A stretch of 50,140 nt of DNA from Cacconaster sp045114175 (lineage in GTDB: Bacteria; Bacteroidota; Bacteroidia; Bacteroidales; UBA932). The position numbers were made by a program, and so were the translations under genes. The stretch spans positions 1-50,140 of the forward strand of contig JBGUJZ010000046.1 in assembly GCA_045114175.1 (NCBI GenBank). The letters run 5' to 3'. This document shows, one piece after another, positions 16,930 to 24,766 of the stretch. The notes under the pieces are model-generated. The model had not been told where the DNA came from. It searched no databases and saw only the letters and a list, made by a program, of their open reading frames with translations. The stretch's first letter is position 1. The number at the start of each line of letters is the position of its first letter.

Positions 16930-19029
16930 TTAAGCATCCGGGTCGGTCAGGATGGTATTCTTGGTAATGGCGCTCTTGTCACAGTTGTAGAGGAACTCCT
17001 TACCATTGAGGTTCTGCAGCACGATGCGGCCATCTTTGAGCGGGGTCAACAAGTTGGTATGACCGGCAGCAACGGCGCCTTGGGCAAAGTTCAGCGTGCA
17101 CTTGATAACAAGCGGGTCTTCAGCAGTTGCCGTCAGGCGGGTAGGACTTGACCACAAGTTGCTGGTGCTGGATGCTTTCGAGAACCAGTCAAAGTTGGGG
17201 CCGAGAATGATTTCGCGCAGGTCGGTGGATTGTCCCGTGGTATTGGCGTAGGTGCCGAACATATAAGAGACAGAGCCCGTCACGTTCTGGGTAGTTGCAT
17301 TGGAAAGATTGATCTTCCGCAGTTTACCGGCGGCACGGAACATATAGGACATAACCTTGACACTCTCCGTATTGAAGTTGGAAAGGTCGAGCTCCGTGAG
17401 GCTTTCGCAACGACGGAACATACTGCCCACCGTGGTTACCTTGCGGGTATCAAAGTTCTGCTTGAGGCTCGTGAGGGCCATGCAGCTATCGAACATATGG
17501 AACAGGGTCGTGTCCTTAGCCAGCGTGAAGTTGGAGAGATCCAGTTCGGAGACGGAACTGCAGTGGTAGAACATATAGGAGGAACGAATAATCTCCTCGC
17601 CCTTGAAGTTCTCATTGAAGTTCAGTTCCTTAACATTCTCACAAGCCTGGAACATATAGTAGGTGTCCTCCAGCGCTTCAGAGGTAAAGCTGCTGATGTT
17701 GATGGGGTCAGCAACATAGCACTGGCGGAACATCTGGTTCATGGAGGTTACCTTCGACGTGTTGAAGGAGCTGCAGTCAATCGAACCAAGTTTCCAGCAT
17801 GCATTGAAGACGTACTGCATCGAAGTGACATTCTCCGTATTGAAGTGGGAAAGATCAACGCTCTGCAGGTTGTGGCAGTGGCCGAAGGTGGAGTGCATGG
17901 AGGTGGAGATGCCCGTATCGAACAGGTCCAGACCTTCAATCTGCTCCAGACCGGCGAAGTAGCTGAAGAGGTAGCGGAGCTCCACGTTGTACTTGGGTGC
18001 TGCCGTGCGGACCGTCAGGGTGTTGCCGTCCAAGGATGCAAGCACGCAGTTGTCATTGCCGGCACCTACTGGGATACCGGTGACGCTCTCCATGTTCTGG
18101 TTGGCAAGGAACACGATCTTGGTAATGGTAGAGTCGTATGCGGAGGTGCTGGTCACGAAGGTGCCAGAGATGGCGGACTTGACCGTCTTATTGAAGTTTA
18201 CACCATCGATATAAGCCTTGTCGCAAACCAGGTTGAGGGCGGGCATTTCAACCACCTTGTTGAAACCTACGGATTCGGAAGCCGTTGCCACGGCGCGGGC
18301 GCTGAGGCCGCTCTTGTTGGTGGCATAGACGATAAAACCATTCGTTACGGTCGGGGGTACCGGGATATAAACGGTAGCCGGGAGTTGAAGTCCGGCGCCA
18401 CAGTCAACTTTCAGGCAGGTAGCGGAGCGGGTGAATTTGCCACCGACTCCCGTATCCTTGACAACAAATTTACCCGTGCCGGCAAGGGATTCGATATCCT
18501 TGCAAACGATGGAGATGGATTCGAGCAGTTCGTTACCGGTCAGTTCCAGTTTGAGGAAAGAGCCCGCGTTCTTGAATTCGAACGTGCTTCCGGTGCTTTT
18601 GGCCAGCATGATATTGCCGCCGCCAGTCGTGTAACCGGTCGTGGGATCGAGGGTGAGCTCATACGGGAAGACTACACTCAGGGAGTCTTTATCCAGGGTA
18701 GTAGCAGCATCGTAAGGATAAGCTGCATAATAAGCGTCTGCGGTAGCGAGGGTTGCTTCGCTGGCAAACGAACCGATTGCGGTTCCCGCACCGGAGGTAA
18801 GGGTGAACTTCACATTTGAAACACCGTCGAAGACGGAAATCTCGTCGCCTTCTTCCCAAACCTGCTTGTAAGCAGCGCCGTCAATGTGGGCGCGGGTTTG
18901 ATCGAGATCAGAGATAACAGCCTGAATCGTCGTGATACCGTTGTTGTCAGTCAGAATCTTTCCATTCTCTTTTTGGCAGCCAACTGCTATCAGAAGAAGG
19001 GCCATCAATGCAAACAATACTTTTTTCAT
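16930..19029 (-). CDS. BspA-like surface lipoprotein with DUF285 repeats
   Basis: Start at 19029 (MKKVLFALMALLLIAVGCQKE) places the lipobox Cys at about residue 18; another in-frame ATG lies 4 codons upstream. The 699-residue protein has an N-terminal half of fimbrillin-like, beta-rich character (about 30-270) and then repeated DUF285/BspA leucine-rich units such as LQSVDLSHFNTENVTSMQYV and LDLSNFNTESVKVMSYMF, each ending in an MFxxC-like turn. Such repeats mediate surface binding in Bacteroidales and were first described in mycoplasma and Tannerella proteins. A paralogue lies immediately upstream. Substrate or ligand unknown. Confidence 0.85.
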   Translation of the reverse strand: MKKVLFALMALLLIAVGCQKENGKILTDNNGITTIQAVISDLDQTRAHIDGAAYKQVWEEGDEISVFDGVSNVKFTLTSGAGTAIGSFASEATLATADAYYAAYPYDAATTLDKDSLSVVFPYELTLDPTTGYTTGGGNIMLAKSTGSTFEFKNAGSFLKLELTGNELLESISIVCKDIESLAGTGKFVVKDTGVGGKFTRSATCLKVDCGAGLQLPATVYIPVPPTVTNGFIVYATNKSGLSARAVATASESVGFNKVVEMPALNLVCDKAYIDGVNFNKTVKSAISGTFVTSTSAYDSTITKIVFLANQNMESVTGIPVGAGNDNCVLASLDGNTLTVRTAAPKYNVELRYLFSYFAGLEQIEGLDLFDTGISTSMHSTFGHCHNLQSVDLSHFNTENVTSMQYVFNACWKLGSIDCSSFNTSKVTSMNQMFRQCYVADPINISSFTSEALEDTYYMFQACENVKELNFNENFKGEEIIRSSYMFYHCSSVSELDLSNFTLAKDTTLFHMFDSCMALTSLKQNFDTRKVTTVGSMFRRCESLTELDLSNFNTESVKVMSYMFRAAGKLRKINLSNATTQNVTGSVSYMFGTYANTTGQSTDLREIILGPNFDWFSKASSTSNLWSSPTRLTATAEDPLVIKCTLNFAQGAVAAGHTNLLTPLKDGRIVLQNLNGKEFLYNCDKSAITKNTILTDPDA

Positions 19030-19043
19030 GGCTCGTTGCATTA

Positions 19044-19178
19044 TTAAAAAATAATGGAATCCCAGGTACCGCCAATCGGCGTATAGTTCTCATTTCCACC
19101 ACTGGTGGTAGTGCAAGCATTCGACTCCATAGCCAGGAATTGAAGCTCGGTTTCAGGACGTAAATAGATTTGTTTCAT
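19044..19178 (-). CDS. 44-residue leader ORF upstream of the BspA-like lipoprotein
   Basis: Reads ATG at 19178 to TAA at 19046-19044. The peptide begins MKQIYLRPETELQFLAMES, continues with NACTTTSGGNENYTPIGG and ends TWDSIIF. The opening K-x-Y-x-(R/K)-P-E pattern recalls short Bacteroidales proteins often found next to fimbrillin- and BspA-like lipoprotein genes. It follows a -7 box (19216-19223) by 37 nt and ends 14 nt before the chosen lipoprotein start, so it would be the first gene of that transcript. No signal peptide or domain is visible. Function unknown. Confidence 0.6.
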   Translation of the reverse strand: MKQIYLRPETELQFLAMESNACTTTSGGNENYTPIGGTWDSIIF

Positions 19179-19215
19179 CGCAAAAACTATTTGTTCGAAG
19201 GATTGTATATAGGTG

Positions 19216-19223
19216 CAAAAGTA
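19216..19223 (-). promoter_or_regulatory. -7 box for the small ORF/BspA-like lipoprotein operon
   Basis: TACTTTTG on the minus strand matches TAnnTTTG and lies 37 nt before the small ORF. A TTTG further upstream is 24 nt away, slightly long for a -33 element. Confidence 0.55.
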
Positions 19224-19261
19224 CGTTTTTTTTCAATATGATATTGCCAAATCATTCAGGA

Positions 19262-21217
19262 TTATGGTTCACAAACGGTTAAGGCCATGATTGAATTGGC
19301 AGAATCGAGTTCAGTGGGGGTGACAAACTCGCCGGAGGAATTCTTGTAGAGGTAGTTATTGCCTGCGGCGTTTTGCAGCATCAGTTTGCCCGCCAGCAGG
19401 GCGGCAGCGGCGTTGTCGTATTCTTTGATAAGCGTCTGGGCGGCGGCGAGAGGAAGCTTCCAGCAACTGGGGGCGGAGGGTTGGATCGCGCTCAGTGCCG
19501 GGAAGAAGTTGGTCCGGCTGGTGGCCGTCAGCAGGAAGTTCTCTCCGAGGGTAACCTGGGAGAGGCGGTTGCAGCCATTGAGGAAGTGGCGCAGGTTGGT
19601 AACGCTCTTGGTGTTGAAGCCGTTGAGATTCAATCGCTCCAGTTTGCCGCAGTTGTAGAAAGTCGAATCGGCTTTGGTCAGCGAAGACGCATTGGCTGCA
19701 CTGAAATCCAGTTCCGTAAGGGCGGAGCAATCACTGAACAACTTGTTGATATTGGTGGTGGCGGAGAAGTTGATATTCTCTTCGTCCAATGTCGTGAGCG
19801 ACGTGCACTTGAGGAACAGACAGTAATAGGAGGGTGCCTTGATCTGCTTGAAGTTTTCGCCCAGCGTGATGGACTGGCACTTGGTGCAGGCATTGAACAG
19901 GTAGCTGAGCTCGGTCACCTTTGCGGGATTCCATGTGCTGATGTCAACGGCAGTCAGCCCTTCGCAGTGGTTGAAGAAACTGGTGATGTTGGTAGCATTG
20001 TCCAAATTGACCCAGCTGACGTCCACCGTTTTCAGTTCCACGCAGTAGTGGAACATGTTCCGCAGCGTGGTCGCCTCGTTGGTCAGGAGTTTCTCCGGAT
20101 GCTCCAGCGTGGTGAGCGCCTTCAAGCGGGAGAAGAGGTAGCTGCCGTTCGTGCCGGTCTTGATGTAATCGTGGGAGGTCTTGACCGTTAGGGTCCCCTT
20201 ATCGAAAACCGCCAGGATTGAACCGTCACCGTCGGCACTCACATCCGCCCCGTTCGTGATGCCGCTCAGGTCGGCACCGGTTTCAAAAGCGACACGGATG
20301 ATAGAGGTATTATCGGTACTGGTGGTGGCGTTGGTCGTGCCGTTCGCCACGTTTTTGATACGTGCGTTGAAGTTGGACCCGGTTGTCAGGTTGGCGTAGG
20401 AGGTGCCTTTATACTGGAAGAGCGGCATCTGAAGCACCGTGTTGAGTACGGTGGGGTTGCTGCTGCGCTTGGTCATCACGCGCTGGCTGCGGGTGTTGAA
20501 ATGCAGCGTAAAACCGTTCTTGAAAACAGGGGCTACCGCAATATTGATGATGGACGGGGTCTCCGAGAGGGCGATTCCTTCTCCGCAATCCACATACAGG
20601 GAGGTGGAGCCATCGGCTTTGTCAATGGCGAGCGATGAGATTCCACTGCTGGAAAGGGCGATGGAGGCATTGCCGGCTACGGTTTCTCCGCTGTTGCCGG
20701 TCACCGAGATGCCCGTGATGACATCCGATCCGGTAATCTGCAGCTCAATGAAGGTGGCTGCGTTATAGAACGTGAAGTCGGTGCCGCTGCTCTTGGCTAC
20801 CATCAAGTTGCAGCCGAGCGCGCAGCCCGTAGCGGGATCGTAGCGAAGCGTATCCGGATAACGGGTTTTGATCAGCGTGCCCTTGAGGCTCGCGTATTCG
20901 GAGTAGGGGTAAAGGGCATAATAGACGGAGTTCTCTTCAAGGTTGATCTCCGACAGGAAGGTACCGCTCGCCGTGCCGGCACCGCTCTGCAGGTTGAAGG
21001 GGGTATTGCCCGATTGGTCAAAGATGGAAATCCGGTCGCCTTCGCGCCACAGTTGGCAGTAGGTAACGCGGTCGAATGTGGCGCGCGAAGCGTCTGTCGA
21101 TTCAATGGATGCGCGCACCAACGTGCGATCCGACAGCCCGGGTTGCTCCGGTCCTATCTCTGCGCAGCCGGCAAATAAAATAGCCAGCAGAGCAAGAAAC
21201 ACTGGAAAACGTTTCAT
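19262..21217 (-). CDS. Second BspA-like surface lipoprotein, paralogue of the downstream one
   Basis: A 651-residue lipoprotein with lipobox Cys at about residue 18 (AILFAGCAEI). Domain order repeats its neighbour: a beta-rich fimbrillin-like N-terminal part (shared phrases such as LWREGDRISIFD versus VWEEGDEISVFD, and SGAGTASGTFLSE versus SGAGTAIGSFASE), then leucine-rich DUF285-type repeats (CSALTELDFSAANASSLTKA, CGKLERLNLNGFNTKSVTNL). The repeats are more degenerate than in the paralogue. It has its own promoter only 7 nt from the ATG, so the two genes are probably expressed separately. Ligand unknown. Confidence 0.83.
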   Translation of the reverse strand: MKRFPVFLALLAILFAGCAEIGPEQPGLSDRTLVRASIESTDASRATFDRVTYCQLWREGDRISIFDQSGNTPFNLQSGAGTASGTFLSEINLEENSVYYALYPYSEYASLKGTLIKTRYPDTLRYDPATGCALGCNLMVAKSSGTDFTFYNAATFIELQITGSDVITGISVTGNSGETVAGNASIALSSSGISSLAIDKADGSTSLYVDCGEGIALSETPSIINIAVAPVFKNGFTLHFNTRSQRVMTKRSSNPTVLNTVLQMPLFQYKGTSYANLTTGSNFNARIKNVANGTTNATTSTDNTSIIRVAFETGADLSGITNGADVSADGDGSILAVFDKGTLTVKTSHDYIKTGTNGSYLFSRLKALTTLEHPEKLLTNEATTLRNMFHYCVELKTVDVSWVNLDNATNITSFFNHCEGLTAVDISTWNPAKVTELSYLFNACTKCQSITLGENFKQIKAPSYYCLFLKCTSLTTLDEENINFSATTNINKLFSDCSALTELDFSAANASSLTKADSTFYNCGKLERLNLNGFNTKSVTNLRHFLNGCNRLSQVTLGENFLLTATSRTNFFPALSAIQPSAPSCWKLPLAAAQTLIKEYDNAAAALLAGKLMLQNAAGNNYLYKNSSGEFVTPTELDSANSIMALTVCEP

Positions 21218-21224
21218 ATGCTCG

Positions 21225-21232
21225 CAAATGTA
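21225..21232 (-). promoter_or_regulatory. -7 box almost touching the start of the second BspA-like gene
   Basis: TACATTTG on the minus strand ends 7 nt before the ATG at 21217; a CTTG sits about 20 nt upstream of it. The mRNA would have a 5' leader of only a few bases. Confidence 0.55.
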
Positions 21233-21258
21233 AAAAGAATAATTGAAGCGAGCAAGTA

Positions 21259-22245
21259 TTATTCACAGTAATAGGGTCTTAGCTTTTTCGCGCGTTCCGG
21301 CGTGAGGATATTTTCTTCCACGAGGGCCTCGAGTGTAAACCGCTCTTTCTTCAGCGGCTCCATGGCATAGACCCTTCGGTAGCGCGCGATGCTGTGGGCA
21401 GTCTGCCGTCCCAGATAGGGATGTCGGGCCAGGCTGTCTTCGGGCAGTTCCCAGATGCGGAGGGGATGAATCCGGGTAGAATCCGCCCGAATGCTCTCGG
21501 CCAACCCGGCGTAGCGGCTGCTGTCAATGCCCCGGATTTCCAACAGTTGTTCGGTGGCATAGTAACCGCCCAGCGAGTCGCGGTAGCCCAGAATTCGTCG
21601 GGCATAATAGGGCCCGATTCCGCGCAGTTCTACGAGCGCGGCGCTGTCGGCCGAGTTCAGCTCAAGCTGCGGGATATCGATGAAGGATTCCAGTCGCTCA
21701 TAGAGGCTGTCGGAGACTACGTACATCTTTGCAAAATCGGACTTTGAACGGAATTGGCCGCCCTTTTCGCGATAATGTTCAATAACTTCCGCCTGCCGTT
21801 CGCTCAGGCCAAGCCGGACGAGTTCCTCGCGGGTGACCGTGTTGGGATTGAAACGAAATGATTCCACCTGGCGCGGCTTGCGCGATTCCACCACGGCCGC
21901 CGTTGTTCCGGCCGTTGCGGGCGTCTTGTAGCCGCCAAGTTTACTTTTCTGCGGCTGGCTTCGCCCAGCCTCGGGCGCCTTACTCCGCTCGGACGAAAAA
22001 GTCCTCGCTTCGTAAGCGACACTCGGCTGCGGCTCTGCCGCGGCCATCCTGTCATGCCCGGCTTCGACACGCTCGTCATGCCCGGCTTCGACCGGGCATC
22101 TTTCGCTTGTCGCAGGCCGCTCTACGACCTTCGTTACGAAGATCGCCAGTTGAAAACCGATAATCAGGAAAATCAGGGCTACGGCCCCGTTGGCGGCACC
22201 CTCAGTCGCGCGTTTCTTCCTCCCGCCGTTCTCTTTCTGTTTCAT
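21259..22245 (-). CDS. Membrane-anchored helix-hairpin-helix (ComEA-like) protein
   Basis: A 328-residue protein: short basic N-terminus, one transmembrane helix (about 20-40), a long low-complexity linker (about 42-120), then two or more helix-hairpin-helix units: FNPNTVTREELVRLGLSERQ, LNSADSAALVELRGIGPYYA with LLEIRGIDSSRYAGLAESIR. Such domains bind DNA without sequence specificity; membrane anchoring fits a ComEA-type DNA receptor, or a periplasmic/cell-surface DNA-binding role. The linker is encoded by a chain of palindromic repeats (21953-22099), including two copies of VEAGHD. Its start overlaps the end of rsmI by 44 nt. Confidence 0.8.
   Translation of the reverse strand: MKQKENGGRKKRATEGAANGAVALIFLIIGFQLAIFVTKVVERPATSERCPVEAGHDERVEAGHDRMAAAEPQPSVAYEARTFSSERSKAPEAGRSQPQKSKLGGYKTPATAGTTAAVVESRKPRQVESFRFNPNTVTREELVRLGLSERQAEVIEHYREKGGQFRSKSDFAKMYVVSDSLYERLESFIDIPQLELNSADSAALVELRGIGPYYARRILGYRDSLGGYYATEQLLEIRGIDSSRYAGLAESIRADSTRIHPLRIWELPEDSLARHPYLGRQTAHSIARYRRVYAMEPLKKERFTLEALVEENILTPERAKKLRPYYCE
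21953..22099. repeat. Chain of palindromic (REP-like) repeats inside a coding sequence
   Basis: Successive hairpins: GGCTGG/CCAGCC at 21953-21970 (loop CTTCGC), GGAC/GTCC at 21991-22004, TCGCTT/AAGCGA at 22005-22019, and ATGCCCGG/CCGGGCAT at 22078-22099 (loop CTTCGA). An 18-nt direct repeat beginning GTCATGCCCGG occurs at 22051-22068 and 22075-22092. The whole stays in frame within the helix-hairpin-helix gene. Short CTTCG loops in GC-rich stems are typical of interspersed bacterial palindromes. Confidence 0.7.
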
Positions 22246-22918
22246 TTGTCTTCCCTCCTTTGACGGTCAGTACGATTTCGCCTTTGGGTTCGTGTTGTGT
22301 AAAGTAGTTAAACAGTTCCTGCAAAGTGCCACGGTGCGTGGTGTCGTGGAGTTTGGAGATCTCCCGCGAGACGGAGGCAGGTCGCTCCGGCCCGAATACT
22401 TCAATGAATTGTCCCAGCGTCTTGACCAGCCGGAACGGGGATTCATAGAAGATCATAGTCCGCTCTTCGTCGGCAAGTGCCTTGAGCCGCGTCTGGCGTC
22501 CTTTTTTGACAGGCAGGAAGCCTTCAAAGCAGAAGCGGTCGCAGGGAAAACCCGAATTGACCAGCGCCGGAATCAGGGCAGTGGGGCCGGGGAGGGTTTC
22601 CACTTCGATGCCGGCCTCTACACAGGTTCGCACGAGCAAGAACCCCGGATCGGAAATGCCCGGCGTGCCGGCATCGCTGATGAGCGCCACGGTGCTGCCG
22701 GCCAGAATGCGGTCGCGCAAACCTTCTACCGTCTTGTGCTCATTGAACTTGTGGTGCGCCTCCATGTGGGTGCCGATTTCAAAGCGCTTGAGCAGTACCG
22801 AACTCGTCCGGGTATCTTCCGCAAGAATCAGGTCCGCTTCCTTCAGGATACGGATGGCGCGGAGGGTGATATCTTCGAGGTTGCCCACCGGAGTCGGGAC
22901 GATGTAGAGTTTCGACAT
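22202..22918 (-). CDS. rsmI: 16S rRNA (cytidine1402-2'-O)-methyltransferase RsmI
   Basis: A 238-residue tetrapyrrole-methylase-fold enzyme that 2'-O-methylates C1402 in the ribosomal P-site. Seen: start LYIVPTPVGNLEDITLRAIR, LILAEDTRTSSVLLKRF, VALISDAGTPGISDPGFLLV and VETLPGPTALIPALVNSGFP, all strongly conserved. The C-terminal charged tail (NETERERREEETRD) overlaps the first 44 nt of the next gene. It is transcribed divergently from tdk. Confidence 0.95.
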   Translation of the reverse strand: MSKLYIVPTPVGNLEDITLRAIRILKEADLILAEDTRTSSVLLKRFEIGTHMEAHHKFNEHKTVEGLRDRILAGSTVALISDAGTPGISDPGFLLVRTCVEAGIEVETLPGPTALIPALVNSGFPCDRFCFEGFLPVKKGRQTRLKALADEERTMIFYESPFRLVKTLGQFIEVFGPERPASVSREISKLHDTTHRGTLQELFNYFTQHEPKGEIVLTVKGGKTNETERERREEETRD

Positions 22919-22924
22919 TTTTTC

Positions 22925-22962
22925 TATCTTTGTGACCTGTTAACTGTCACTCCACAAAAGTA
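22925..22962. promoter_or_regulatory. Overlapping divergent promoters for rsmI and tdk
   Basis: Plus strand: TATCTTTG at 22925-22932, 37 nt before tdk. Minus strand: TACTTTTG at 22955-22962, 36 nt before rsmI. The two -7 boxes face away from each other across 22 nt such that the transcripts overlap. Confidence 0.6.
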
Positions 22963-22969
22963 GTCAAAA

Positions 22970-23545
22970 ATGTTTATCGAAAGCGCAAAAAATACCGGTC
23001 GCATTGAAGTTGTCTGTGGTTCGATGTTCTCCGGAAAGACTGAAGAACTCATCCGTCGAATGCGGCGCGCCGTCTTTGCCAACCTGAACATCAAGATATT
23101 CAAGCCGCAGATCGATATCCGTTACTCGGCTAGCGATGTTGTCTCGCACGATGCAAAGGCCATTGCCTCCACCCCCGTTGCCACCTCGGCTGACATTCTC
23201 GCACAGGTGGGCGACGCGCGCGTTGTTGGCATAGACGAGGCCCAGTTCTTTGATCTGGGGATCGTTGACGTTGCCGTCGAATTGGCCCGTCGTGGTGTGC
23301 GCGTTATCGTAGCCGGTCTCGACATGGACTACCTGGGCAAGCCCTTCGGCCCGATGCCCGCCCTGATGGCCGTTGCCGACGATGTCACCAAGGTCCACGC
23401 CATCTGCGTCCGCTGCGGTGACCTGGCTATGTACTCGCACCGCCTCTCCAAGAGTGACAAACTGGTGGAACTCGGCGAAAAAGACATCTACGAGCCTATC
23501 TGCCGCGCTTGCTTCAACCGTCTCCAGGAGGAGGGGAACCTATAA
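22970..23545 (+). CDS. tdk: Thymidine kinase (type II)
   Basis: Phosphorylates thymidine to dTMP in salvage. Complete at 191 residues. Seen: P-loop GSMFSGKTEE, the central DEAQFF catalytic motif, GLDMDYLGKPFGPMPALMA (lasso/substrate region) and two zinc-binding Cys pairs, CVRCGD and CRAC. All are diagnostic of the human-type/bacterial Tdk family. The tRNA-fMet gene follows 48 nt downstream with its own promoter. Confidence 0.97.
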   Translation: MFIESAKNTGRIEVVCGSMFSGKTEELIRRMRRAVFANLNIKIFKPQIDIRYSASDVVSHDAKAIASTPVATSADILAQVGDARVVGIDEAQFFDLGIVDVAVELARRGVRVIVAGLDMDYLGKPFGPMPALMAVADDVTKVHAICVRCGDLAMYSHRLSKSDKLVELGEKDIYEPICRACFNRLQEEGNL

Positions 23546-23547
23546 AA

Positions 23548-23579
23548 TTTGGAAGTTTCCCGAAAAGACCATATCTTTG
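23548..23579 (+). promoter_or_regulatory. Promoter of the initiator tRNA gene
   Basis: TTTG at 23548-23551, a 20-nt spacer, and TATCTTTG at 23572-23579, 14 nt before the tRNA. This is one of the best -33/-7 pairs in the window. Confidence 0.65.
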
Positions 23580-23593
23580 CGCCCTCAATTCAT

Positions 23594-23665
23594 CGCGGGG
23601 TAGAGCAGTGGTAGCTTGTCGGGCTCATAACCCGGAGGTCGGAGGTTCGAATCCTCCCCCCGCTA
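23594..23665 (+). tRNA. tRNA-fMet (CAU), initiator
   Basis: Folds as a cloverleaf: acceptor arm 23594-23600 with 23658-23664, D arm, anticodon arm with loop CTCATAA, and T arm GGAGG/CCTCC around TTCGAAT (23641-23657). Initiator features: an unpaired position 1:72 (C with T) and three G-C pairs at the base of the anticodon loop (GGG/CCC). The discriminator is A and CCA is not encoded (next bases CAA). A cloverleaf repeat begins on its last two bases. Confidence 0.93.
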
Positions 23666-23800
23666 CAAAGATCAAAAGTGAGCAGGACGCAAGTCCTGCT
23701 TTTTCTTTTTTCCAGCCAGCCGAATGCTAGCACTCGGCCTGGCTGGGGAAAAAGAAAAAAGCTTGCACCGCTCGCGGTGCGCTCACTTTTGCTCTTTGTA
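23664..23800. repeat. Cloverleaf-like repeat, copy A, containing back-to-back terminators
   Basis: An outer stem pairs 23664-23683 with 23781-23800 (19 of 20 bp). It encloses three arms: arm 1 AGCAGGAC-GCAA-GTCCTGCT (23681-23700, GNRA-type loop), arm 2 a long T-rich/A-rich stem with CCAGCCAG/CTGGCTGG (23712-23719 with 23739-23746) and an inner near-palindrome around GCTAGC, and arm 3 GCACCG-CTCG-CGGTGC (23765-23780). Arm 1 followed by T5CT6 is a plus-strand intrinsic terminator for the tRNA; arm 3 followed on the minus strand by T-rich sequence is one for the opposite direction. A related copy is at 29668-29792. Confidence 0.75.
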
Positions 23801-23974
23801 AAGCCTCCCCCTCACGGATCGCGAGCTCCGCGAGCAATCCTCTGCCTCCGCGGTGTTTACTTTTGGCCTTTGAGTAATCGGAGGTTTTTCTCCCTACTTC
23901 TTGGCGTCGTAATAATTAGAACTATCAACACTATTCGTTATTCCTATGGAAGAACACATCCTCGTCCTTCCTCG
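23801..23974. repeat. Intergenic stretch with a degenerate partial repeat
   Basis: No gene is supported. GC-rich palindromic fragments (GCGAGC/GCTCCGCGAGC near 23820-23835) and a segment CGCGGTGTTTACTTTTG (23849-23865) resemble the right end of copy A (CGCGGTGCGCTCACTTTTG, 23773-23791), as if a second, decayed element lay in tandem. CCTCCG at 23845-23850 can pair with CGGAGG at 23879-23884. Confidence 0.45.
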
Positions 23975-24754
23975 TCATTTGGGAAGTCGTTTATCGAAGG
24001 CCTCGTTACAAATCACGCTGCCTAGTTTTAAATGGTGTTCATCCCGATCGTATATGAAATGCACTTTCATGAAATATAATATCAAAGAGTCATTCTCGTA
24101 CTTAAATAGTTCATTTTGAACCATCTTTGCTAAGTTCAAAGCAGCTACTTCATCGGGTATCTCTGATGGGAATAGAAGTTTTTGCGAATTCCAGATATCA
24201 TTTATGGATAATAATGGAACGCCACCGGGCCCAAACAAAGAATCGATTTCGTTCCCTCTAGAATCATATCGATACCCAATTCCAATCTGGGTATAGGGTA
24301 GAGAGTCGTGTTTGGTCGTATCAAATAAATTGATGTGATAATAGCGTCTGCAATACTCATTGTACTTCTCTCTTCTTTGTGATAGCGTTGTGTCTGTCAA
24401 AGGGTACGCTCCTTCATCGCCGCGGATGATTGCATGTTTCGCATCAATAATCTCAAGGGTGTCTATCGCGTTCTTGTAATGTTTGCGGTAGACACGGGAT
24501 GGCCGCCATTTTACAATCGCTATCGAAGAATCTTCATCGCAGAAATAATACGAACCCCTCAATGAATGAATAAACCAACCGACAGCATCAGTACTGCTGA
24601 TGATGGCATGGATGCTGGATTCAGGATATAGATAGATGTCTATCCAATCACATGAATGATATCCGCCGTGATAGCTGACAAGAGGTGCTTGTCGGCAACA
24701 TCCAGTAAAAGCAAGAAACGTCGTTATAGCCAAGACTGTAGTTAATCGTTTCAT
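23975..24754 (-). CDS. Lipoprotein of unknown function
   Basis: A 259-residue predicted lipoprotein (MKRLTTVLAITTFLAFTGCC, lipobox Cys about residue 19). I do not recognise a family. The mature part is mixed alpha/beta in appearance with several aromatic-rich segments (SYHGGYHSCDWIDIYLYPES, LRGSYYFCDEDSSIAIVKW) and no transmembrane helix. It is AT-richer than the core genes and belongs to the accessory segment. It lies 12 nt downstream of the CWC-protein gene and probably shares its promoter. Confidence 0.65.
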   Translation of the reverse strand: MKRLTTVLAITTFLAFTGCCRQAPLVSYHGGYHSCDWIDIYLYPESSIHAIISSTDAVGWFIHSLRGSYYFCDEDSSIAIVKWRPSRVYRKHYKNAIDTLEIIDAKHAIIRGDEGAYPLTDTTLSQRREKYNEYCRRYYHINLFDTTKHDSLPYTQIGIGYRYDSRGNEIDSLFGPGGVPLLSINDIWNSQKLLFPSEIPDEVAALNLAKMVQNELFKYENDSLILYFMKVHFIYDRDEHHLKLGSVICNEAFDKRLPK

Positions 24755-24766
24755 GATAAGGATTGT

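Noticed and set aside
17230..18819. 529-codon plus-strand ORF opposite the BspA-like gene
   Set aside because: Repeats of the leucine-rich region create a long open antisense frame; no real motifs.
23678..24025. 115-codon plus-strand ORF after the tRNA gene
   Set aside because: Runs through the hairpins of the cloverleaf repeat and into the 3' end of a convergent lipoprotein gene; typical spurious ORF from a structured repeat.
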